Source: Corynespora cassiicola
Taxonomy: Eukaryota; Ascomycota; Dothideomycetes; Pleosporales; Corynesporascaceae
DNA: 64,000 nucleotides
Reading direction: 5' to 3'
Assembly (NCBI GenBank): GCA_022059125.1
Contig: JAEUWY010000001.1
Location: forward strand, 1,798,001-1,862,000
The translations under genes and the position numbers were made by a program. Positions within the stretch are counted from its first letter, which is position 1; each line of letters begins with the position of its first letter. Under the pieces are notes generated by a model. That model had not been told where the DNA came from, did not search any database, and worked only from the letters and a program-made list of their open reading frames with translations. Positions 48,601-58,167 of the stretch are shown in pieces.

Positions 48601-49625
48601 TTGGTGTCCGACGTCTCGGAGTGGTTCGTCTCCTTGTAGGTGCTCGCAGGCAGGGTGGGCTCTGGGGGGTGGGCTCGTTAGCAAGCGTTACACGACGCAC
48701 GGCGCACGCACGGCGGAGCGGAGGAGAGCAAGAGGGTGATTGGCGCGGTGAGGGTGAGGAGCAAAGACGGCCGTGACTTGTTTTGGGGCCGGGGTGACGT
48801 ACCTCTACGTGAGTCGACGTCGGCGGGCGACGCATCCCGCCTGTAGTTTGCTGGCGACGAGTCGTTTCTGCGCGGGTGCGGCGGACGCGGCGAGACGTCG
48901 GTGGTGGTAGGCTCTGAAAATACATCGGAAGGCGTGTCCAGGTCGGGGGTGAAGGCGCTGGGCTGGGCGGCGCTGGGGGGCAGGGCGGGCAGCGACTTGT
49001 CGACCTTTGGGGCTGGCCCCGCCGATGAGGGCGGCTTTTTCGATTTCTTGCGGCGGCGGGCCATGAGTGACTCGTGGCACGACATGCAAAAGATGCCCTG
49101 CGAGGTGCGGGCATAGCGCAGGTTCTCGATCTTGCGTTTGCAATTCCGGCATCGGAAGCAGTTTGCGCAAAAGGCCTGGTCGCCGGTCAGGATGGCCAGG
49201 TCCTCGATCTTGTTGCCGCAGTGGTTGCAGCTGTATGTGCAGTTGTTGCATATCAGCGAGCCGTCGCCCAGCAGCAGCAGGTTGGCGTCCGAGTCGAGCA
49301 GGGTGCCGCACGTGTTGCAGCGGAAGCAGTCGATGTGCCATCGGTTTCCCGCTGTAGAGACAGGTTAGTTGGGACCACGGCAGCCAGAGCAGCGACGCTC
49401 AGCGGGGCGCATACCGAGCTCAAAGGCCTTGCCCTCCTCGAGGATCTGGAATTGCGGCGGTTAGCGGACGGTGGGCGGTGGACAGTGGGCAGCGGGCTCT
49501 GGAGGGGGGGGCTGGCGGTTTGTGGCCAAGGCATTGGGGGACCTCACCTCTCCACACCCCTTGCACGGATAGACGACATCGTCCTGGTCGATGGGCGACT
49601 CGGGATAGGCCCCTGGCGACTCCAT
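45690..49625 (-). CDS. LIM-LIM-RhoGAP, Rho/Cdc42 GTPase-activating protein (Rga1-like)
   Basis: Predicted 1178 aa from exons 49625-49548, 49445-49415, 49351-48803, 48661-46067, 46018-45885 and 45839-45690. Two LIM zinc fingers occupy residues about 21-130 (CKGCGEILEEGKAFELAGNR, HIDCFRCNTC, then CNHCGNKIED and CFRCRNC). A long Ser/Pro-rich disordered part (about 150-600), a coiled coil around 620-780 and a RhoGAP domain from about 985 to the end follow. The catalytic arginine finger is in GIYRKSG (R1023) and the conserved LKNYFRRLPVPLI is present. Yeast Rga1/Rga2 use this layout to switch off Cdc42 at sites of polarity, septation and old budding scars. The 48 bp intron 46019-46066 is in frame without a stop but has a GTAAGT donor and CTAAC branch site. 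In the second LIM the usual His ligand position is Cys (FCANCF). Confidence 0.93.
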
Positions 49626-50031
49626 TGTGGGAGGCTCGGGGAGCTCGTGCTGGTGGTGCTGCTCGCGGCGAGGGCGGGGGGCACTCGTCTACAGGGCGCG
49701 GTCGGGGTGCGGCGGCCCAGCAGCAGCAGCGTCGGGGCAGGGTCTGGAGAGCGAGCGGTGGGCAAAGACGGGCGCGGTGTGGGTGGTGAGGCGGGCGGCG
49801 AGCGGCGGCGATGGATGGGCGGGTGGAGGGCGCGGTGCGGGTGGTACGGGGAGGGCTACTGGGACATGGAGCCTCGCCCCGGGATGGTGGTGGACGAGGT
49901 AGCTTTGGCTGGATGGGCGGAGGACAGCGGGCGGCGGACAAAACAGTCGACAGCACCCAGGCTCTCTCTCTCGACGGCTTGGTGTGGAGAGAGGAGCCAA
50001 GCCGCGACAGCAACGGGCAAAACGCAGGCCG

Positions 50032-50109
50032 GGGTCTAGGGTCTAGCACGTCTAGCACGTCTAGCACGTCTAGCACGCCTGGCACGTCTGGCACGTCGAG
50101 CAGGCCTCG
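50032..50109. repeat. 9-bp tandem repeat
   Basis: About eight copies of a unit GTCTAGCAC, drifting to GCCTGGCAC and GTCGAGCAG at the right end. It lies about 410-480 bases upstream of the RhoGAP start codon, probably in its promoter or leader. Confidence 0.85.
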
Positions 50110-50795
50110 CCGGCCCAGCAGGCCTAGCAGGGTGTGGGAAAATAATCGACGACGGCGCACGGCCGGCCGCTCGTCTGGTCAGGGCTGGGGGCTGAGGCGC
50201 GCAGGCTGTTGGAGCCGTGGGCTCAGAGGGTGCAGGTCCAGGTCGCAGGCCGCAGGTGGCAGTTCGCACGGTGGTGCTGATCGGCGCGACGAAGAAGCAG
50301 ATGGCAACGCTCTGGAGTTGCTGGCTGCCGCTGCTATAGCTGCCCTGGCTGCTATGCCATGCCCTGCCCATGCAGCCCAAGGCGAAATTCGACGGCCACG
50401 GCTCAGCCGCAGCGCAACGTAAGGTGTCCACCGCCTGTGCCCGACCTGGATCCTGAAACATGGCCTGCGCAGCAGCAGGCCAGCCCCGATGGGTGCAAGC
50501 GAACTGTCAGATCGCCCTTGTGGAGAGAGGCCCTTCGCAGCATCTAATGGCCTGGACGGCCTCCCTCGAAGCCCACCGCCGCAGAGACGCGGCCTGCGCG
50601 CCAGCCGCCCGCTGCCCGCCGTTGGCCATGGGCGTCTGCATCTTCCCAGCTGCTCTGCGGCTGCTCTGCGGCTGCTCTGCGCGTGCGTCTGCGTCTGCGT
50701 GTGTGCATCGAGCGAGCAAAGCGGCGGCCCAAAATAGACGACACTGCAGCCCGCGATACGGGCCCACGCCAGCACCGGCTTCACCAGCGGCACCG

Positions 50796-50888
50796 TCATC
50801 ATCATCATCATCAGCAGCAGCAGCAGCGGCGGCGGCGGCATCACAGTCGGCCAGGACAGCCAGGACAGCCAGGACAGCCAGAACAGGG
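50796..50888. repeat. Compound microsatellite: (TCA)n, (CAG)n, (GGC)n, 9-bp repeat
   Basis: Consecutive short tracts: about six TCA, five CAG, four GGC units, then three or four copies of CCAGGACAG. No coding sequence is associated. Confidence 0.85.
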
Positions 50889-51126
50889 CCCGTTTCAGAT
50901 GCTCGGACGAGCCTACTGCCTATACACGTGTCGCCCACTCACTGCCGCCAACTGCCACCGCCCAGGAGATTGAAGGAGTCGGCCGCCCGCCAAACACATC
51001 TGCCCACGGCCGCCCTGCACCACTTGCGCCATACCATGCACACCATCACCCTCAGCTGGGATGCGCGCACCGCAATCTATCGAGCCTGCATGCCGTGCGT
51101 GCGTGCGCCCAACCTGCGAGACTACG

Positions 51127-51185
51127 TGACTGCGTAACTGTCTGACTGCGTGACTGCGTAACTGTCTGACTGCGTGACTGCGTAG
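51127..51185. repeat. 24-bp tandem repeat, 2.5 copies
   Basis: Two exact 24-base units (51127-51150 and 51151-51174) and a partial third. Each unit is itself made of 8-base blocks TGACTGCG / TAACTGTC / TGACTGCG. Confidence 0.88.
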
Positions 51186-52740
51186 CCTGTACACGGTGGG
51201 AATAGCAGACTGGAGACTGGAGACTGGCCCTCGTTTCATCCTGCCGCGCCCGCGACGTCCCTGGACGTTCCGCGCCCTCGGAACTGTTCCTAACAAAAAA
51301 AAACATGCCCTCGCGCGCTTCTCCCACGGCGAGGCCGCCTCTGCTGCCCGTTTGCGCGCTACTCCCAGGCCCCGATGGAGCTCCGCCGGCCTCGCCAGCC
51401 GGGTGCGAGGGCGGCGCCTGCCCGCCGGGCCTCTCCATGGCGGGGAGGTCCTGGCCGCCTCGGAAAGGCCCAGGTACCGCCCCAGGTACCGCTCCCATCG
51501 CCAGGAGCCCAGGAATGTTGCCGCAGCCCTTTTCTCCTAGCCCCGGCTCGTCGTCACACCTTGCACACCACCAGCCTGCAGCCGCCCCAGCACAACCACC
51601 ACCACCACCACCACCATCATCACCCCCGCCGCCGCCTCCACGAGGCTGGACCCTGCAAATGCCCATCTTCACCCGCCGAAAAACACTCACCGTCCACGGC
51701 CGGAATGCTGGCCTCGTCGGTTTGAGAGCGTGCCACAGCGTTTGATGTGCGTGTCAAGCCGCCCACGCCCTCCCGCTGCCCTTTGATTGCTGTCAGCGAA
51801 CTCTATCCACTACTACCGGGCAGGGGTGCCAGCCACCATCCCTCGAGTCAAGTCCACAAACATGGTCGTTTTACCGTTTTCACCGCTCTTTGATCAACGG
51901 TTCAGTGTCCCGGCAGCTACACCTTCGACGGCCCATGGCTTCGGTCGTCCCAGAGGACAAGGTCATGCAGCAGACGTGCCACGAGCCATTGCACCGCCAT
52001 TGCACCTTCTGAGGGGGTGCAGCCAGACTGTTGACGTGCCGCTTGCGGTTAGCCCCTCGAATACAGACAGACAGACAACCACTGCCAGCTCGACGGCATG
52101 AATGCGGCATCGGTCCTCCGTTTCGCATTCGGTCCAAGCCATGCTCCCTGTCGTACCTACGGCGAGGCCAGTGCAGTAACGGGTCCTCCAAGTCCTTTGC
52201 ACCCCCACCATAGGCTGCTCATCCACTTTGACTGAGGGAGACGCAGGATGGCCGAATACCACTAACTGTCTCGGACTCCACTACGGTGCCACTCCCTTGG
52301 GACCCCTCGACTACGCTCGCCATCTTCGTCCCTCGATTCGTCCCTTGCGCACGGCCAGCTGCCTTGTAGAGCAACGAGCTCGGTACACGCCGGGACGAGC
52401 CCCCTCCGCCTACTCCTGCGGCACCCTGGACCGTCCTCATGGATACCTAGGCACCTACGCCGCTGCCCTGATGAAAATACGCAGCTAGATGACTCGCGCC
52501 GTGCTTCTCGCCCCCGATCGCGCGCCCTCGGAGCATCACATGAACCCTCACGTTTCATCAGAGCTACCCCGCCATAGCAACTTGTACCCCTCCCCCTTCT
52601 CCAAACAAGCCTATCACCCACCGTAAGAATGAGTGATGCCTAATGGAGAGTTTGGATTCGTATTGTGAGCGGGCGGCTCGGGTCGGTGAGGATCTCTCCC
52701 ATGGCGGATGGACGAGTCAGTCGACCATGTAGCCAGGTAG

Positions 52741-53427
52741 CTATAGCCGTTCGGGATCGTTCATGTCTTCTAACGGGATGCTCGGCCGTGCAGCAGCGGC
52801 TTCGACTCCACCGGTTCGAAACGGTGCTATGCAATTGCCCATCCAAGCCATAGTCTGGTTGAAGATCTCGTCCATTCCGCCGTAGTCGTCCCGCATGGGA
52901 GTGGCTGGAGTGTTTGTCCGATTTACAGCTGGTGGTATATGAGACGATTGTGCTATCCATGCCGCAATATTCATCTACCATGCACCAGTGTGACCAACAC
53001 TGCTGAAGCTATGAGTAGGATCACTGGTCCATAGTGGTCCAGACACTAGGCTACGATCCTGACCACTACAGCTCCTTGAGTTCATAGGCCGACCCAGGAA
53101 CTTGTCCCACGGACTATAGTTTTCTAATAGCCCGGAATAGACGCCATGTCTGTGGCAAAGCACCGGATCTGCCCAAGGATGCTTCATGACTCGGGCCTGA
53201 GGAACATCATGGACGTACACTTTCCGTGGCTTTTTTACGGGAGCCTGAATATACTTCACCCCTTGTTCTTGGCAAGCCTCTTCATGTATTCGAGTCAGCT
53301 CGCGGGGTGCCAAGAGGATGGAGTATGAGGGCGCAGTCTCTGCTGTATCCTAGTACCGCTTTATCTTGAACCACAGACCCCACCCGTGATTGTTGGAGGC
53401 ATACCCAGACGATATCTTGCCAATCAT
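52741..53427 (-). pseudogene. Probable broken gene with two in-frame TAG codons
   Basis: One reading frame runs from an ATG at 53427 to a TAG at 52741, interrupted only by TAG at 53350-53352 and 52975-52977. Its pieces look protein-like: SNNHGWGLWFKIKRY, then YSILLAPRELTRIHEEACQE and KKPRKVYVHDVPQARVMKHP, then DDYGGMDEIFNQTMAWMGN. I do not recognise the family. The two TAGs would be CAG (Gln) before a C-to-T change. Alternatively, one or both stops lie in unrecognised introns: GTATGC near 53404 with TACTAG at 53350, and GGTAGATG near 52979. I found no fully convincing splice pair, so pseudogene is the cautious call. Confidence 0.45.
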
Positions 53428-53813
53428 TTATGGCAGATACTTTTATTGACTAACGCTGACGTTACTATCCTTTCGGCTCGTAGAACCTAGGCAACCGCCT
53501 CGCAAGGGGCATTATCGTTTCAAGTCATTGACCAACTGTCTGCTAGGAGATAGTCAAGGACCACAGTGTGTTCTTCTAGGTATTCTTCTTTTACTAAGGA
53601 TACTTGTATATGAGTAGTATAGCTGCAGTAGGTATAGTACAAATTGAACACTGCAATTTACGTTATGATCTTCACGTCCACTTCCTCATCCCACCCTCAA
53701 GTCCACAAGTCCCATCATCTATCCCAAGGTCAAAAAAAGGGAAACCATCCCGTCCAAAGAAATCACCCCTTCCAATCCCCAAACACAAACCAAAGAATCC
53801 AAACAACACTCCC
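53428..53813. other. Intergenic gap
   Basis: About 390 bp upstream of the broken gene (read on minus) and downstream of the GNAT stop. It is AT-richer than its right neighbour and changes to C/A-rich sequence from about 53.68 kb, probably the GNAT 3' untranslated region. No gene is seen. Confidence 0.5.
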
Positions 53814-54638
53814 TCACTCCTCCCCAACCGGCCACCAAACCATCGGCCAAACCCTAACCCCACTCCTCTCCCCCTCCCCCCCTTTCACCTCCATCCCATC
53901 CCCTCCAACCTCCCCCCTCCCAAATCTCACCTCCCCCCACCCCCCCTCAACATCCCTCCACCCCAACTTCGCATACAACCTCCTCGCCCCCTCATTGCTC
54001 GCCTCGATCCAGACCGGACACCCAACCTCCCGCGCCCTCCCCTGCACCTCGCGCAGCACCTCGGCCGCGAGCCCCTTGCCGCGATGCTCGGCCGCAGTCG
54101 CCACCTGAAACACATAAAAGTACTTTTGCCCCGGCAAGCGGAAGGTGTCCGCTTTGGGGGGCGCGAGCGCGCGAGGGAGGGCGAGGGCGAGGTGGAAGAG
54201 GCGCGTTCCGAGGTGCAGGAGGGCGGTGGGGAGGGTGAGGTTGAGGAGGATGCGCAAGAGGGTGAGGGGGGTGGGGGTGTCGAGGGAGTGGCCTGGGGGG
54301 AGGATGAGGGCGGTTGTTTGGGGGTCGAAGGGGTCTTGCGGGGTCGGAGAGGGGGGGTTGGGCGCCGAGGCGAGGCGCGCGGTGTATATCTCTGCGCCTT
54401 GGCTTAGGGCGACGGAGGTGGAGAGGCGGAAGAGGTGGTGGGTTGCGGCGGGGCGAGCGGACGGGGGGAGGTGGTGGAGGGCGTAGTTTGTCACTGGGTC
54501 GGTGAGGAAGGCGCGGGTGAGGAGGGTGTTGATTTTGGAGGTTTGGGATGGGGAGAGGGCGGTGTGTTTTTCGAGGGTGATTTGTGGTTTGGGTGGGGTG
54601 GTGGTTGTCGTTGTGCTCTTGGTTGACGTGGTCGTCAT
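53814..54638 (-). CDS. GNAT-family N-acetyltransferase
   Basis: Predicted 274 aa, one exon. The acetyl-CoA motif is FQVATAAEHRGKGLAAEVLR (the R/Q-x-x-G-x-G/A loop as HRGKGLA), followed by PVWIEASNEGARRLYAKLGW, the usual end of the GNAT fold. Fungal proteins of this length and layout are cytosolic acetyltransferases of small molecules or peptides, often with unknown substrate. I start at the ATG at 54638 because the frame continues upstream to 55286 through sequence that looks like leader and promoter, with no family similarity. The Thr-rich start (MTTTSTKSTTTTTTPPK) is low-complexity. The coding strand is very C-rich, which opens long false frames opposite. Confidence 0.85.
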   Translation of the reverse strand: MTTTSTKSTTTTTTPPKPQITLEKHTALSPSQTSKINTLLTRAFLTDPVTNYALHHLPPSARPAATHHLFRLSTSVALSQGAEIYTARLASAPNPPSPTPQDPFDPQTTALILPPGHSLDTPTPLTLLRILLNLTLPTALLHLGTRLFHLALALPRALAPPKADTFRLPGQKYFYVFQVATAAEHRGKGLAAEVLREVQGRAREVGCPVWIEASNEGARRLYAKLGWRDVEGGWGEVRFGRGEVGGDGMEVKGGEGERSGVRVWPMVWWPVGEE

Positions 54639-55583
54639 GGTCGGTGGTGTGCGGATATGAAGTCGACGGGAGGTTGATGATCTCTGGCAAGATTGATATT
54701 GTCGAGTTGGCAATATGACGTTGCGGCAGTCGTCTCGTCTTGGTTCAGTCCGTATGTCGAATGAAAGACCTTCAGATATGAAAGTGATTCGAGAATCTTC
54801 AAAGCTGTTCTGTAGTGTGTTGCTCTCCTCTCCTTCGTTCCACCCTCCGCTCTTTATACCCTCTTCCCAGGCACCCATATACGCCCATTTGACTACATTA
54901 ATAAGACTGCAGAACCTGCTGTATGCGCCATCACCACACCCTCGCCCGATAGCACCGCACACCGCGGGCCCCGCAAGCCCAAGGCTCCGAATAGGGCTGA
55001 GCATTTTATGCCACCATTGCGGCGCTATACCTGTTTCGGGGCAGCATGGCGATCGGAAGTGTGGCGGCGGGATCTCGGTGAGCTTGGCTCGGAGGGCTTG
55101 GCGCCCGAGGGACGGGGATTTTTGGGAGGGGAAGGCATGTGCAAGAGGGGCTGGGGGCTTGGTGATGACGTCTTTGGGTATTTGTAACATAGATGGTGGA
55201 GCTGTCCGTTCGTCAGGAGAGTGTGGGAGTGAAGGGAGGTTAGAGGAAGTGTACTCTACCGAAACTAAATGGTTCAGATCCAACAAGAGCGCACCATGTT
55301 ACCTTCTTACTCAAAAGATGATCGGTACAATTTCAGATAAGTGTAAAGGCGATATGGCGAACCTGAGAGTTTGAGGCATCGAAAGACGAGTTGATGAGTA
55401 CGATCATGTATCAAAAACCAAACAAAACGTATACAAATCACATCGTGACATGAGCATCGCGACAAAAGAGTGTTTCGGTATTCAAAGCTACCAACAGTCA
55501 AAGAAAGACTATCTTCAACATGTAGCGACAGCTATCCAGAGAAGTAGGAGCCAGGCATCAGACGTTTCCCAAAGTCTAGACTT
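54639..55583. other. Intergenic region between GNAT and THI4
   Basis: 945 bp holding the GNAT promoter and leader (left) and the 3' end of THI4 (right). The minus-strand frame that extends GNAT upstream shows no conserved residues. No other gene is seen. Confidence 0.55.
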
Positions 55584-56692
<1,109 letters not shown>

Positions 56693-56731
56693 TCTGGTAG
56701 TTTCTCAAAAAGAGTCGAAATCTGCAAACTG

Positions 56732-56773
56732 TTAAGACTGCTCACTGGGGAGCGGAGGGGAAGGGGAAGGCAT
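56732..56773 (-). other. Upstream ORF in the THI4 leader (13 codons)
   Basis: ATG overlaps the end of the aptamer (GGACTCATG) and the frame encodes MPSPSPPLPSEQS before TAA. If the leader intron is retained or spliced at an alternative site, this uORF precedes the THI4 start and should block its translation. A second, two-codon uORF (ATG AAG TGA) lies at 56838-56846. Confidence 0.6.
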
Positions 56774-56846
56774 GAGTCCTTTCGCTGGTATTATCCAGAT
56801 CAAGTTATAAACCGTATAATCTCAGAACGAGTCCGGGTCACTTCAT
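56770..56846 (-). promoter_or_regulatory. TPP riboswitch (THI element)
   Basis: On the minus strand the two conserved cores of the thiamine-pyrophosphate aptamer are present in order: CTGAGA at 56825-56820, which recognises the pyrimidine ring, and GATCTGGATAATACCAGCG at 56801-56783 with the adjacent AAAGGACTC. The latter contains the pyrophosphate-binding CTGG...CCAGCG hairpin. It sits about 80-150 bases upstream of the THI4 start, the expected place in filamentous fungi, where TPP binding changes splicing of the leader and lowers expression. The exact outer helix (P1) boundaries are not resolved here. Confidence 0.93.
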
Positions 56847-57018
56847 TCTCTCAAACAATCAGTTGTAGGGGAAGATTGCTGGCTTCTCAACACTAGAGTC
56901 ACGGCTATCGCCATGTTCTTGTGTCACCGCACTCTCCTACAACTGACGAATTGAGAGAACTGGGATTCCCGGAAACGAACACCGGTTCATGCATAGTAAT
57001 ATACTTAGCACAATATAC

Positions 57019-58167
57019 CTTGATAGCTGTGGGATAATGCCCGCGCACAGAACATGTCCTGGTGTCTGGCGAGCTCCATACTTTCGATAGCGTAGACCTG
57101 TCCTCAGTTAGCAGTTCCCCCGACAGCCCACAGGGGCAATAGAAAAGGGGTCATGAGTACGAATTGGGTTGGTAGGGTATAGTGACAGAGCGATAATGGC
57201 TGCTGGGAGAAAAGAAAGGGGTATGGTGGAGGGGTCGGCTGCTCTTAAGTAGACCACCCCACGCCTAGCTCGTTCATCCGTTGGGGCGGGGTAAATGTAG
57301 CTAACCCCTGTTGGTGAACGAATAGTAACGTATAGCCCCACTTCATCTGCTTATCCACGGAAAGAGCTGGATTATCATTCGAGGGCCATAGTGACACGTC
57401 AATTCGCTGGGGACGGGACGAGCGATGGATGTTGAGCGGCACAACCCTGGTCGGGTGACTTGAAAGACCAAGCAAGGCGGATGTAGTGACTGAAATATAT
57501 ACACGTCTTTCCGGCAGGATCCATTGCTGGGATGGATACGGTGGAGATGTCGGTACACAAAGAGACCGACAATAATGCCAATATATTGCATTGCAGGGTG
57601 TCTAACAGGCAGGCAAGGCAGATTTGTGATGGAAAATTCGCTCAATGACAAGGCCTACTACTAAACGAGGTTCCACATGGAAGTGACCGCTCATGCAAGG
57701 CCTTGTCTGGACCGGGAGAATGCACCACGAAGAGCCCACTCAATCATCCACGTCAATACATCCATCGCTCATAGTACACGGCATCATAATCATCTACACG
57801 TAGCTAGTATACGACCAATTGGAGGCTTGCCCAGGCTTCCCGTCGATATTTCGGCGTGGAAGGTGTAAGCGAGACAGCATGTGATGTACAATGTATTTTC
57901 TATCATGGTGAACCGCACAGCACGAATGTAGTCGACTCAAAAAAAGCAAATGTCTATGGAATGATAACCTACCTTTAACAAAAAAAAATGGCGTGCCAAA
58001 GTGATTCGGAATATAGATAGTGTGATTCATAATTGATGAGTAGTGAGTATCAACGCCAACCGACCGGCTATGCAATGCCATGACAAACCTGAAAATGCGA
58101 AACGAAACATGTTGGGTATAAACATTAAACGAGTCGTGGAGAAGTTTCCCATATGAGAGACGGGGCA
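57019..58167. other. Intergenic region upstream of THI4
   Basis: About 1.1 kb with the THI4 promoter on its left and the 3' flank of the Atos-domain gene on its right (AT-rich, with A runs at 57.93-57.99 kb). No gene or repeat is recognisable. Confidence 0.5.

Larger units (their letters stand above)
49626..52740. other. Repeat-rich region upstream of the RhoGAP gene
   Basis: 3.1 kb, mostly very GC-rich, with several short tandem repeats (separate entries) and no convincing gene. The left part must contain the RhoGAP promoter and leader. Long Pro/Ala/Arg-rich open frames on both strands come from base composition and repeats. Confidence 0.55.
56722..57018 (-). other. Putative 5' leader intron of THI4 containing the riboswitch
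   Basis: The acceptor TTTGCAG (ends 56722) is preceded by a TTAAC branch site. A donor AAG|GTATAT at 57018 would give a 297 bp intron enclosing the aptamer and both uORFs. The donor choice is inference; in fungi, TPP binding controls splicing of such leader introns. Confidence 0.4.

Noticed and set aside
51305..51745. 146-codon Pro-rich plus-strand frame.
   Set aside because: CCACCA repeats explain it; no homology or gene structure seen.
53604..54407. 267-codon plus-strand frame.
   Set aside because: Antisense of the C-rich GNAT gene, which has clear family motifs.
54639..55286. N-terminal extension of the GNAT protein by 216 residues.
   Set aside because: Sequence looks like leader/promoter with no family similarity; the internal ATG at 54638 gives a normal GNAT length.
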